Below are positions 12,230 through 23,199 of a stretch of DNA of 64,000 nucleotides, piece after piece (the first letter of the stretch is position 1; each line of letters starts with the position of its first letter). The DNA comes from Camellia lanceoleosa (Eukaryota; Streptophyta; Magnoliopsida; Ericales; Theaceae). The stretch is taken from assembly GCA_025200525.1 (NCBI GenBank), contig CM045763.1, positions 57,615,530-57,679,529 of the forward strand, read 5' to 3'. Below the pieces are notes generated by a model. It had not been told where the DNA came from and ran no database searches. It saw nothing but the letters and a program-made list of their open reading frames with translations. Position numbers and translations under genes: made by a program.

Positions 12230-12869
12230 TTGGACTCGATTTAATGTGATTATTATAGTAATATTGAGTAAAGAGATTACTAGTGGAATAATATTACGTT
12301 GAATATGTAAAATAACTTGTATTTGTCTGTTTATTAATATAGTGGTAATTAATTATTTGGTATTAAATCTATAAATTTACGTTAAAGTTCTCAATATATA
12401 TACAAAGTAATTTTGTTATTTTTATATAAGGGGACGTAAAATCATATTTTCATCCCCAATTCTCCTTCAAGGGGATTCGTAACACTACTAGAAATATGAC
12501 TTTCTGCGTCTATTTTTTTGCGACCGTTGATTTTGCGGTCGCAAAAAACCTCTTTTTAATTGACCCAACCGTATTCTGAACTCTCTCTCTCTCTCTCTCA
12601 AAATAAAAAAAAAACCCTAAGCCATTAAAAAAAACTTGACCCGTCCCCAATTTTTTCCCCTTATTTCCCAAATCTGAACTCTCTCTCTCAAAACATGTCT
12701 CTCTCACTCGACTCTCTCGCTCGAATCTCAGTCTCTCTCACTAGACTCTCACTTTGAAGAAGATTTGAAAATTTTGATCGATTAAAGGGGCTGAACTCTC
12801 ACATACAAAGCGAAGATTTCAATCTGCTGTTTATGAAGATTTCGATTCAGATCGGTGAATCGATTCAAA

Positions 12870-12877
12870 TCGGTGAG

Positions 12878-12919
<42 letters not shown>

Positions 12920-13100
12920 CTATCTAAACCCTAGTTATCTCTGTCAGTTCAGCTCTGTGATTCAGAGATTCAGCTCGGTGATTCATCAGAGCCATTTCAA
13001 AGTTCTCTCTCGAAATCGAAATCGAAATCGAATTTCATCTCAGCGATTCAGATCGGTGAGCTCCATTGTGTCTGTCTCTCTCTCTCTCTCTCAAGTTGAA
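12870..13100. repeat. (CT)n-rich leader-like block inside the CACTA element
   Basis: Two CT microsatellites (12880-12912 and 13074-13092) with AATCG-repeats between them (13010-13035). The pyrimidine-rich composition resembles plant 5' leaders. The open frame 12855-13208 is a by-product of the microsatellite. Confidence 0.5.
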
Positions 13101-13257
13101 CTGATATTGTGCTTGATTTGTGTATGTCATAACTTTGATTCATACTTTGCTCTGCACCCTTTGATTTCAATTTTACTCACAATTCACTTGAATTTGTTGT
13201 TGCTTTGATTTTACAAGCTGATTTGTTGTACATTTTGCATGTATAAACTATAGAGTT

Positions 13258-13284
13258 GTTCATCATCATCATCATCATCATCAT
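13258..13284. repeat. (CAT)n microsatellite
   Basis: About nine CAT units inside the CACTA element. Confidence 0.8.
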
Positions 13285-14111
13285 CCCCTTATTTCATCGA
13301 TCCCAAATCATGTTATAGAAGCCAAGTATATGTTTGGCTCTCAGGTTGATTCTCCCTGGATTTTGTGGTGAATTTAATAATTACAGTAATGCCATCTTGA
13401 GGAAGTTTGCTGTTAGATGGCATGGCATAGGTGATATGTTCCACAGAACCATGTTGAATGACCGGTCCACATGCAGATTCTTTGTCATTTTTTGTTCATT
13501 TTACATGAATTGTTGGCAAATAGTTGATTAGATTAGCACATGTAACTAGGTGGTCAATTAAAAATGATCAATAGGTGAGTGTCCAATGTCCGTTTTTGGA
13601 TTTATTGGTTAGAGCATCTCCAAAAAAGAAGGCAAAGGGGCTACATAAGGTATTTTTGCTAGTGAAGTTGATTTCTCTTCCTCTAATAGGTTCTACATCA
13701 CAGGAGGTATTTTGTCCATTTTTATTTTTGCTCTTGACATCTAGCTAGCCTCCATTGCTAGGCAAAAGGTTTTTTTTGCCGAGGTTTCCATCTCTGCTTG
13801 TTCCCTCAATTTTTATTACATCTCTGTTTGTTTTAACCCATTGTTATTTTTAAAAATATGATTGTGTAAAAATATTATTTTAAAAAATAATTTAATTATA
13901 TATTAAAAAATATTTGTAAATGTCATGTCAACACTAATTTTTCAATTTTGATAGTTTTTCAAAATATATCCTTACCATAAAAAATAAAAAAGAAAAATTA
14001 ATCTTGGATAACACCTGACCATATAAGAATAGACATTTTACTAATTAACCCTTTAATTAATTTCTAATTTTATAATGTCATGATAGATTAATTCGCCAAT
14101 TGATAGAGGCC

Positions 14112-14324
14112 CTAGGATATCCAGGTCAGTTTCCATACATTGCATTTCAACATGGGCACGCATAGAAGGCAATAGATTGTCAATGAAGATAGATATCCTA
14201 CAAGTGAGACCTCAAAGAATTCAATCTTGCTCGAGACAAGATCAAGTAATTTTTTGGTGCACTCGGGACAAATGGTCTTAATCACTATAATCTCTAGAGA
14301 ATCGGGTTTCCAACCGGATACCAT
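14112..14324 (-). pseudogene. Unrecognised exon-like fragment in the CACTA element
   Basis: On the minus strand an open stretch reads ...SGWKPDSLEIIVIKTICPEC and TKKLLDLVSSKIEFFE, then a possible donor (GAG|GTCTCAC). The amino-acid content looks like real protein rather than noise, with a Cys-x-x-Cys pair, but I do not recognise the family. It lies downstream, on the same strand, of the CHUP1-like piece and may come from another captured gene. Confidence 0.3.
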
Positions 14325-14982
14325 ATTTCCTCCTTTAGAAGACTAAACTATAGACAACATGAGGAATACGGTGACTTCAATTGGCGATGATTCGACAAAT
14401 TTGAGTATAATGACTACAGATAATCTTTGTCAAAGAAGTTGCTTGACAATGTCCACAAACTCTACATCTTAGATGCATAGTCTTAAGCTTTTACAAAGAA
14501 GTACGCAAGTTGTTTTCTTCCAATCCAAGCTGAGTCTTGCCAAGTCCTTAAACATTTTGTGAATTCATAAATGGGAAGAACATGAAGGTGATCGGCATGT
14601 TGATATTACAAAGACAAGAAAGGCTCAGAAATCAATCTGAACTCATCTTGAAAAAAAGTGCATGTATCTTATTTAGTTTTCTATTATTAACAAAAGGAAT
14701 ATATAAATATATATAATTTTCTTTTGCAACATGAAGTCCGACTTATTTCTCATAGTTTATTCTAAAATTTTCTTCTCGTAAAATTCTTAGTATCTATTAA
14801 ATGCACACATAGTGTGGTGGGTATGAGGGCCCAATGAGATCCTAATCTGAGTCATGCTTTCTGAGATATTAATCTTGCTACTGACAATGTACATTATAGT
14901 CGAGGACAGAAGTATGAAACAGTCACTTCAATTCATTTGAAGAGTAACATCTTGCAAGAAAGAGTTTTGAATAAAAACAAAC

Positions 14983-15108
14983 CTTACTAATAACTCCAGA
15001 GTCAAGCATCCAGTTGGTTGGAATTTTGAAGTGCTGATAAGAAAGCATAACTGAGTTTTGCAGCTTAATCAACTTTTGTATGTTGTGCTCCGACCTCAAT
15101 GCCTTCAT
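14983..15108 (-). pseudogene. Captured exon resembling CHUP1-family protein
   Basis: Minus-strand reading gives LQNSVMLSYQHFKIPTNWML followed by DSGVISK and a donor (AAG|GTTTGT) at 14983/14982. The phrase IPTNWMLDSG resembles the conserved C-terminal block of plant CHUP1 / IPGA1-like coiled-coil proteins, which act in chloroplast positioning and the microtubule or actin cytoskeleton. Only one exon is present, antisense to the transposase gene. It is best read as a fragment picked up by the transposon. The family call is from motif memory and moderate. Confidence 0.45.
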
Positions 15109-15506
15109 TTCAAACTAATCGATGCGTGTTTTCTCACTATCTATAACTGAGTTGTAGGATTTTAAATTAGGTTTAGCATGATTGGATTGATTGATTGTGA
15201 TTAAATTAGTTTAAGCCATGGGGCACTAATGTTAGTTTTCAAGTCCAAGTTTGATGAAAACTTTCAAAGTTCATGGCTGCTCTAAGATTTCAAGATAAAC
15301 TATGCTCCTTAGTGTTTTTTACCTAACATTTGTAATGCTTTTTTTGGACTATTTTATTTAGTTGCCAGAAGAGAAATAAGTTTAATAATTTTGTTGGAAG
15401 ATAACTTGGGTTTATTATTATTATATTATTTTTGAGGTGGGTAGTGGACCATACAAGCTCTAATTTTTTCTATCCCATTTCAAGGGCTCTAACTTCTCGT
15501 CCATCC

Positions 15507-15537
<31 letters not shown>

Positions 15538-16273
15538 TAAAGGGGCATGTTGGGTTGCATGCAGTTTAAATTCTTCAACTCGCCCAAATATGTCTGTCTG
15601 CTAGTTCTTATTTATATAAATCAAGCAGTGCAACCGTGCATGTGACACACGTATATAATTGAACATTTTTTGAAGTTTTATTTGTTTTGTTCTCGAATAT
15701 AATTTTTGAGATTTAGTTGGTATAATTTTTTGAAGTTTTAAAGTCTTCAACTGGCTCAAATAAAAGACGCGGCTCTCTAGTTGTTATTTATATATATCAA
15801 ACAGGGCAACCATGCATCTGAATACATGTATATTATTTTACATTTCGTTTGGTTTTATTTATTTGGTTCAAAATTGTCAATATACTCAATTTGACCCGGT
15901 GTTTTTGAGGTTATGTGGGTTGGTGGTGGTGGTTTGTTGATATTATTTGCCCCAAACCTTCTAAATTGATTCACACAAACTCCTTGTTTGTGCTATGTAG
16001 TGTTTGGTGTAGCTGATTATTTTGAAGTTAGGGAAGGATTGTTCTAAACTTTTGGTTTCCAACTATCAATTTCAACTAGTGGGAAATTGCAACAAAGGTG
16101 GCTGTAGTCTCACTAATGTTTTGTGTAAATTTTTATTGATAGGTGATTCTGACTTGTCACATGGTGTCTTACCATTCTACTCTTATTTTGGGAGGGTGTC
16201 GTTTTCTAGGTTTAATTTTCTTCTGTATAAAGGGTGAGGATTAATTTGGGCTGATCTGTGGATGTGTCCCCAG

Positions 16274-16637
16274 CTAAGCAGACTGAAGAGGAAACTGAAG
16301 AGCTAAACAACCAGGTTCATTGTTTAATTTTTCTTGTTCTTCTATTGGTTTATGTTTTTTATGAATCAAGATGATTTATGTTTTTTGTTATTGTTAATTG
16401 AATAACACATGTTCGGTAGTTTGTTTATTTGTTTATTTATTTACTTGACAGGTCCTAGATGAAATTGGAGTTGATGTTGCCTCTCTAGTCAGTATTCGTA
16501 TTTTTTATGACTTTATCTTGTTAGTTGATGCTATTTTTCATGTATTAAATTGGTTTTGAATTTAACTTGCACTCTTGACGATTATCGATGACGCCAAAAG
16601 GAAGAATTGTTGGGAAGACAACCGAGGATGCTAATAG
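16274..16637 (+). pseudogene. Captured VPS2/CHMP2 (ESCRT-III) gene fragment
   Basis: Three exon-like pieces with splice sites kept: 16274-16314 (KQTEEETEELNNQ), 16452-16491 (VLDEIGVDVASL) and 16592-16637 (PKGRIVGKTTEDAN). In order they reproduce the C-terminal part of plant VPS2/CHMP2: an acidic helix ending TEELTNQ, then VLDEIGVDVASQLS, then a PKGRI segment. The real protein is an ESCRT-III subunit for membrane scission at endosomes. Here the N-terminal core is absent, a residue or two is lost at the second exon's end, and the last piece runs into GTATCTT, a usable donor. The fragment lies in the CACTA element just upstream of the transposase exons, so a chimeric transcript is possible. Confidence 0.75.
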
Positions 16638-16715
16638 GTATCTTATGTTAGATTATAAGTAAATTGCTATCCATATTTCTTGTGTATTAACCTTTTCATA
16701 TTTCTTTCATTTTAG

Positions 16716-16834
16716 GATGAAGCGGAAGATTAAGACCTTTAAGGCCCCTTGCATTATGGATGAGGCTTTACGTGTGCGGGCAAGTCCCTCGCTACCTTGC
16801 ACTATTGATGGAGCATCTTCTCATATGTTTCGAG
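16716..16834 (+). pseudogene. Decayed duplicate of transposase exon 1 (copy 1)
   Basis: A copy of the first coding exon of the gene at 17576, with its intron borders (TTTTAG before, GAG|GTAAAC after). It lacks one base found in copy 2 (TCTTCTCATATG against TCTTCTCCATATG). Both flanks are duplicated too, so the unit copied was the exon plus surrounding intron. Confidence 0.8.
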
Positions 16835-17314
16835 GTAAACTTTACTGCTAAAGTTTTATTTGTTCTGAAACTGATTTGTATCACTAGGCACTAGCTGTTC
16901 AGCCTCAAAATGTTGTAATTGATGTAGAACAAGTAATTGAAGAATTCATGGAATGTTTAAAAGTGGAATATAGGAGAAGTCAAAGTGCACACAATCACTG
17001 GTTTTGCAGATGAGTAAAAGTTTTATACATGACTTATTGGTTTCAAATGTGTAGGTTCTTAGATTAACTCATGTGGTTATTGTCAAAACAACATTGTTAA
17101 AGTTATAATTTGATATGCTACAGTGTCAAAATGCTCTTTTTTAGTGCAAATGTCATTTTGGCATGCCCAGACTATTACTTATTTCTATCCGTTGGATGTC
17201 TCACATCCAAGCTATTAGATCAAAACCCTCACTTATGTGAAATGGTAACACATGACATTGCCAAACCTATTATTTTGTGCACCTAATATTATTTAAATAT
17301 TTCTTTTATTTTAG

Positions 17315-17434
17315 GATGAAGCGGAAGAGGAAGACCTTTAAGGCTCCTTGCATTATGGATGAGGCTTTACGTGTGCGGGCAAGTCCCTCGCTACCTTACA
17401 CTATTGATGGAGCATCTTCTCCATATGTTTCGAG
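17315..17434 (+). pseudogene. Duplicate of transposase exon 1 (copy 2)
   Basis: A second copy, closely matching copy 1 and about 599 bp after it. Same acceptor (TTTTAG) and donor (GAG|GTAAAC). Copies 1 and 2 end in CGAG|GTAAAC; the functional-looking copy 3 reads on into a longer exon. Confidence 0.8.
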
Positions 17435-17575
17435 GTAAACTTTACTGCTAAAGTTTTATTTGTTCTGAAATTGATTTGTATCATTTGTTTATATTTATAT
17501 CTTGTGTTATATTATTAGTAAATTGATATCCATATTTCTTGTGTATTAACCTTTTCATATTTCTTTCATTTTAGG

Positions 17576-19171
17576 ATGAAGCGAAAGAGGAAGACCTTTA
17601 AGGTCCCTCGCACTATAGATGAGGCTGTACGTGTGCGGGCAAGTCCTTCGCTACCTCGCACTATGGATGGAGCATCTTCTTCATCTGTTTTATCTCCATA
17701 TATAGTATCAACTGCCTTAACACGACGAGGTCGAGGATTTGCCCGAGGGATAAAGGAATGGGGTACAGGCACTAAGATCCAAGTAAAATTTGATGATAAG
17801 TTTCAGCCAGTGGAGGATGATGGCAAAAAGTTGAAAGGACAATTAGGGTTGATCGTGCGCAGCGGGCATAGAGTCCCACTTACATATCTCAGTTGGAATG
17901 TGATGCATGTTGATATAAAGGAGAATATTTGGCAAGAGGTGAAGGTATATAGTTTTCCCTTTTGCTATTTGATTTCTGATTTCTTGTTAATTGTGTTTAG
18001 TTATTAGCTATTAGCTTGCTTGTGCATTTGTGTATGCTCTATAATTATGAGGATGAAATTGGCTTTCAATTTGTGCTTTGTAGGACAACTTGGTATACTG
18101 TCCGGATGAATTCAAGGAGGTTTGTATGCGACTTTGTAGGACATCGTGGAAAGATCATAAAAGCAAGACAAAGTCCAAGTATTGGGTTCCATTCAAGAAT
18201 GATCCGGACATTGCTTCTAGAGTACCTAGTAACATAGTGCCAACCCAGTGGAGGAAACTTGTACAATATTGGGCGAGTAAAGAAGTGCAGGTATATGTAT
18301 TCTTTATAAAATTTTAATTAATGTTTTAATGATAAATAGCTAATGTTTGATATTCTAACCAATGTTATAGGCGATTGCTAAGAAGAATTCTTCGAATCGG
18401 GGATTTCGTGGGCCTCCACATACGACCGGAAGGACATCTTTCTCAGATATTCGTTTCAATGTATTGATCTTGTGGCTGCACCTAATGCTGCACTTTTGAC
18501 TTATTATGTTGTGAAAACTTGAGCTCCTAACTTGAAAAAAAATGCAGATGACACATAAAGGAGAGCGAATAGATAAGATGAGTCTCTGGAAGAGGGCACA
18601 CAACCTGAATGATCCTGATGTGGTAGCAATTGTGGTATGTCTATGGTTTACATGTTTTTGCACATATTTTGCTTTTTACCAAACATTGTCCTTATGTTTT
18701 CAAAATGTAGGAGGAATATAATGCGCATCTTTGGAAAGTTCCTAAGGAGCAACATACGATTGAGTATTGCGATGGGATTTACCATAAAATCCTTGGGAAT
18801 GATGGACATGGGTATTGCAAGACCTATGGGAGAGGAGTGCCCTGGAGTGCGGTGTATGCGCGAGGCAACGGTCCATCCCAATCATTAGCAGCCCCTTCGT
18901 TTATTGATGAGATCACACAGCGCGTGACACAAGACGTTGAGTCTAGGTTCACTACGATGATCAAGAACCTAACGGCACGTGTTTTGTTCTTAGAGTCACA
19001 GGGTGTGGCTGGGAGTATGAGCTTGAGAGAGGTGCAATACTTACAAATTAACGAATTTTACATTTTATCAATTTGTATATACACATATGGAAATTATTAA
19101 CACATTATACTAACATATTGTAGGTGTCCGATGCATCTAGTGGGCAACAAGCTTCAAAAGAAAATGAATAG
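17576..19171 (+). CDS. CACTA accessory transposase-like protein (Transposase_24 type)
   Basis: Six exons, all joining in phase 0: 17576-17944, 18084-18290, 18371-18460, 18548-18634, 18711-19031 and 19124-19171, giving 373 residues. Every intron has GT-AG borders. Landmarks are [10 protein letters not shown] (about residue 98), [51 protein letters not shown] and a C-terminal helix ([19 protein letters not shown]) suited to a coiled coil. These follow the order seen in Ptta/En/Spm Transposase_24 proteins, which accompany TNP2-type transposases and are thought to bind element DNA. The start is the first ATG after a TTTTAG acceptor-like site, so an upstream exon could extend it. No stop or frameshift is present, which suggests recent activity. 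The separate catalytic transposase is not visible in this element. Confidence 0.8.
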
Positions 19172-20679
19172 GTATGCCACTCTACTATATAAGATCTAGG
19201 AGATGGGTTATCTCTAGTGACCTTTTGTCCATATTTTCTCCATTGATATCCATCCTTTACTATCTGTGGAATTCAAACCAAGGACACAAAAATAGGTTTC
19301 TTTTGTGGTGGTGGCGATACGAGAAGGAGTTTCCGCCGAAGGGCGTTTCCACCACCAACTACTCTTTCATTCTTTGTTCCGATTTCAGGTAATTTGGATT
19401 AGAGAATTGCACATATTGCTAGATATAGATATAGATATAGTTGGATGCCCATGTTTATACATTATATGAAAGTGTCAAAGCCTTTTAATACTCATATCCG
19501 CATTTGTTGATAATTTTGTATCAAGTCAATTCCATCTGCTATAGTTTATGTCGATTGGTGTTTATTTTGACCGGTTCTACTACTACCAACCAACCCGGAA
19601 AACTAGTGGACACAAATTACAAATTACACATTACACGTCAATGGACAATATTTTATGAGATTTGTTAGCACAAAGCACTTTCGTAAAATTTCATCTATCT
19701 AGATACATTCTCTCGTGACCAATTTACGTGTCGGTGGACTTATTCTTCTTTCAATGTCTAAGTTGTCTACACATTCTCAGATACTGATTGCACACACCGC
19801 ATTAGTAACTTAGTGGTGACAAAAATACATTTCAAGCCCTTGCTTCTTTATTTTCTCGATTGAGTTCTAATCAAACTTAGTTATTAGTTTGCATCTTTTT
19901 CATACCAATTTTTCTTTGGATTGTATTTGTGATATCAAGCAAAATGAGATGACTCAATATTTGTATCATAAAGCGGCTTCACTTGCTATCCCTTTTTCAT
20001 CAAATTCTAGAACTGTATAACTAGGAAGCTTTGTGTTCAATAAAAGATTGATAGACTTTCTAGACCTTGTGGTTGGTCAGGTGCTCTCAAACTAGTTTCT
20101 TAAGGATGATTCTGATTGGTAGAATTTGTTGGCCTTGGTCGTGCTTATTTTCAAAGAAGGTGACCAAAGCATTTTTGAGAACCTTTCTTCGCATGTACCT
20201 CATCTACAATTTTTCAATATTTGCTCAAATATACTGTCTAACCCTTGGCTGATGTAGTTCTACACTCAAAACTTCTCGCTTTCCTCTTTGATTTTTTTAA
20301 AGTAGAATTTTGTATACATCTTCCTACAGTCGTCCTTCTCAAAATAGACCAATGGATGACTAATCAATTGTTCGGAAACTTCTCAGTCATTGGCTTTATT
20401 ACAGTTCGGAAATATTATCATTATGGATAATGGTTTACAAATTTTTTGCTTCAATCAGGTCTATTTCCAGTACCTAAATATCCATTGCAGGACCCCACCT
20501 TATTTTCTTCATGGTTTTCGGTAATCTGTATGGCACTGTAAAGATATAGACTCCCTTTTTTTTTGTTCTGTTATTTAAAAAAAAATAAAAAAATGATAAA
20601 AGGTTGAAAATGTAAGTGTGCATTGTGATTAATATTTGGACTTCCACCATCCTATGTAACTTCTTGTTTCTGTTTGCAG

Positions 20680-20806
20680 TGTGTATCAGAAGCACCACCC
20701 TCCGGCTCTATCTGATGCTGTCTGGAGATTAGAAAAGATTGGTAAAGATGGTGCTTTCCATAAGCGTTTGACAGAAGGCAACATTAAAACTGTGAAGGAT
20801 TTTCTG
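20680..20806 (+). pseudogene. Captured CBP60 (calmodulin-binding protein 60) exon fragment
   Basis: After a TTTGCAG acceptor the reading is [20 protein letters not shown] then [20 protein letters not shown] and FL. This is the highly conserved [16 protein letters not shown] block of the plant CBP60 family (calmodulin-binding immune and stress transcription regulators). The reading stops at TTTCTG, where the sequence changes to one also found in the transposase gene's first intron (17973-17997). Only this exon piece is present; it is a gene fragment carried by the CACTA element. Confidence 0.8.
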
Positions 20807-21149
20807 ATTTCTTGTTAATTGTGTTGGTCTCTTGGAGCAGATAAATGTCACAAGGGATGCTAGTGATATCTTCTTCCTCTTAGTTTTTGTTGATATCTTC
20901 TTCCTCTTACTCAGTTTTTGTTTTACAGAAAGTAATTGACAAGTTTATTTCTGACTGATTGTTTCAATTTGAAATTTGTTCAAAAATATTTTCTCAACAT
21001 TTGTCTCTATAATTGTATAGGGCACATGAATTGGGACTTGTATAGCTTTAAGCATGAGTATTAAATGCAAATTATGCAATGCTTTTGTGTTGTGATTGTA
21101 ATCCCCACCCGATCAATTTGTTAATAGTGTTGATATCGGTTTATTTATT

Positions 21150-21198
21150 TGTTTTTGTTTTTGTTTTTGTTTTTATTTTTATTTTTATTTTTATTTTT
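21150..21198. repeat. (TTTTTG)n / (TTTTTA)n microsatellite
   Basis: Hexanucleotide run just inside the CACTA right subterminal region. Confidence 0.8.
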
Positions 21199-21445
21199 TG
21201 CGACGGTAACAAGATGGTCGCCAAAGATTATATTAGTGTTTTTCTTTGTTTTTTGCGATGGCAAAATAGCGGTCGCCATAAGTAGTTTAGGTGGTCGCAA
21301 ATAATTTGCGACCGTTGTTTTGCCATCGCGAAAAATATTTGCCACCCCCATATTCGCGACCCCCATTTGCCGTCGCATGGGCCGTCGCAAAAAGTCTTTT
21401 GCGACTGTTTTTTATTATTTGCGACGGTTTAGAGCGGTCGCAAAA
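21198..21445. repeat. CACTA right subterminal repeats (GCGACGGT / GGTCGCAAA)
   Basis: At least ten copies in both orientations of TTTGCGAC(C/G)G-type words, many forming short inverted pairs. In CACTA elements such arrays are where element-encoded proteins bind. The left end has only two or three copies (12518-12545). Confidence 0.7.
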
Positions 21446-21570
21446 AGTGTTTTTTTTAGTAGTGTAAGTCCTATGAGACTGCTAATTTTGAAAATTTTAA
21501 GTAGAGGCACTAAATTGTTAATCCAATTTAGCGTGCGTGAAATAAACATGGTTTTAAATTCAAACTCTAA

Positions 21571-21745
21571 GGGGGTGTTTAGAAAGTTAAAAATTGATTT
21601 TTTTGGTTAAAATTTATAAAAATATAAAATATATTAAAATAATCAATCAGATAAAATATCATGTTAAATTTATAATCATTTTATTTTTTCTCTCACAAAC
21701 ATCACATTTAACTATAAAAAAAATCTAATGCTCTTTTTAAACATA
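21571..21745. mobile_element. MITE-like element (GGGGGTGTTTAGAAAG)
   Basis: Begins GGGGGTGTTTAGAAAGTTAA; the far end reads CTCTTTTTAAACATAAAT. Interior resembles 28230-28490. Boundaries approximate. Confidence 0.4.
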
Positions 21746-21756
21746 AATATTTTAGA

Positions 21757-21957
21757 ACTCGTTTGGCATTGGCTTTTATAGTTACTTTTTTGTGTTGAGA
21801 TTTTTTTAGTCTCATTTAGTTTAACTTTTTTGATTTTTGTATAAAAAAAAAATGTAATGATTATAATTTAGATGTGACATTTTATTTTATTAACTTATAT
21901 AATCTATTTTGTCTTTTTATAATTTTTCAATCTCAAAATCTTAGCCAAACAAGGGCT
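21757..21957. mobile_element. MITE family H, copy 2
   Basis: Inverted ends ACTCGTTTGGC and GCCAAACAAGGGCT. Interior ATGTAATGATTATAATTTAG and ATTTTATTTTATTAACTTAT match copies at 7492 and 38190. Confidence 0.55.
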
Positions 21958-22309
21958 TGATCCATTAAAATAATTAAAAATAAAAATAACTTACTAAAAT
22001 AACTAACTTTTCAAAGGAGGTGTAAATATCACTCATTTCAATGTATGTATATTACATAGTGGTGTTTTGAAAAGTTGGTAAAAAGTTAATTTTTTAACTT
22101 TTTTAATTTATTTTATCTTTTTGTAAATTAAAAATATGAAAATTGATATGATTTAAAATGGATAAAAAACTAAAAATTTGTTTTTTATTTAGTTGCTAAA
22201 GCATCTATATTTTTGTATAATAATATGATATGTACAATTTACATAAAATTTTGGATTTAATATTTGTGCCTACATTTGTTTACTTTTTTGTTGAACATTT
22301 TGGTGACAA

Positions 22310-22490
22310 GCGATGGCAAGATCACATGGGGCGGCTTGTTATTATTATATTATTATTCTCATGATTAGTGGCATGAGGTTCGATTCTCCCTAACAACAAG
22401 TAAAATGTTTTGTGGTCCTAAAAATTGTGGTCTTAATAGCCCTAATTTTTTGTTTGAGTAAGTTTGTTTTTTTTTTTTTTTTTTTTTTAC
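22310..22490 (+). mobile_element. Possible tRNA-derived SINE
   Basis: GATGGCAAGATCAC (weak box A) is followed about 70 bp later by AGGTTCGATTCTCC (good box B), and a T tract of about 22 ends the segment. The layout suggests a decayed tRNA-derived SINE. Box A is poor and target duplications were not found. Confidence 0.3.
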
Positions 22491-22569
22491 CTGATATGGA
22501 AATTAGGGCCATTAGGGCCACTAATTTTTGAGCTACCAACCAAAGCCCCTTACAACAAATATAAATTAG

Positions 22570-23010
22570 GAGACTTACGTATAGGTCTAACTAAGTGAAT
22601 ATATTGTTTAATAAGTTTTATGGTAATTAATAATATTTTTATCATATACTATTAAAAAATGTCATTAATTTTTAATTTTCAGTGATAGTTTGAAATTTTT
22701 GTTATAAAAAAATATCACTAATTATAATTTTTAGTGACAGTTTAAAAAATTTGTTACAAAAAAAATAACTAATTTTTAACTTTTAGCGACTGTTGAAAAA
22801 ATTCATCACAGAAAAATGTCACTAATTGTAAGTTTTAGTAATAATTTATAAAATTTGTGAAAAAAAAGTCACTAATTATCAATATTTAGCGATATATGTA
22901 AAAATTCGTCCCAAAAAATTATTTTTAGCGATGATTATATTAGGATTTATTTTCAATAGGATTTGATGGAAATTAAATTTAACTATTAAGAGCTATTGAT
23001 AGTTTACCCA
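22570..23010 (-). mobile_element. MITE family G, copy 2
   Basis: The reverse complement of 6283-6552 with extra internal repeats. It holds five or six repeats of TTTTTAGTGACAGTTT / TCACTAATT type spaced about 60 bp apart and ends GCTATTGATAGTTTACCC. Confidence 0.5.
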
Positions 23011-23199
23011 ATAATATTAATTAATAATTAAATTTGATAATAATTATTTTCTTTTTTATTCTCTGCTTTTTGAGAAGTTTTTTTTTTTTTTTTGATAGGA
23101 GAAACCAGTCAACAAACTAAAGTTTGTGCAGGAGTATGGGTTGACTTTTTGATTATTTTAATAGAAAATACTTCGAAAAACATTTGGCTCGAATTGCCT

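Larger units (their letters stand above)
12483..21464 (+). mobile_element. Complete CACTA (En/Spm) transposon carrying host gene pieces
   Basis: The left end is CACTACTAGAAAT and the right end, reversed, is CACTACTAAAAAAAACAC. TAA flanks both sides (12480-12482 and 21465-21467), the 3-bp target duplication of CACTA elements. Subterminal repeats of GCGACCG / CGGTCGC and GCGACGGT type lie at 12518-12545 and densely at 21198-21445. Inside are a six-exon Transposase_24-type gene (17576-19171), two upstream decayed copies of its first exon, fragments of VPS2, CBP60 and a CHUP1-like gene, CT microsatellites (12870-12912) and a (CAT)n run (13258-13284). I see no Transposase_21 (TNP2-type) catalytic protein, so it is probably non-autonomous. 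Length 8,982 bp. Confidence 0.9.
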
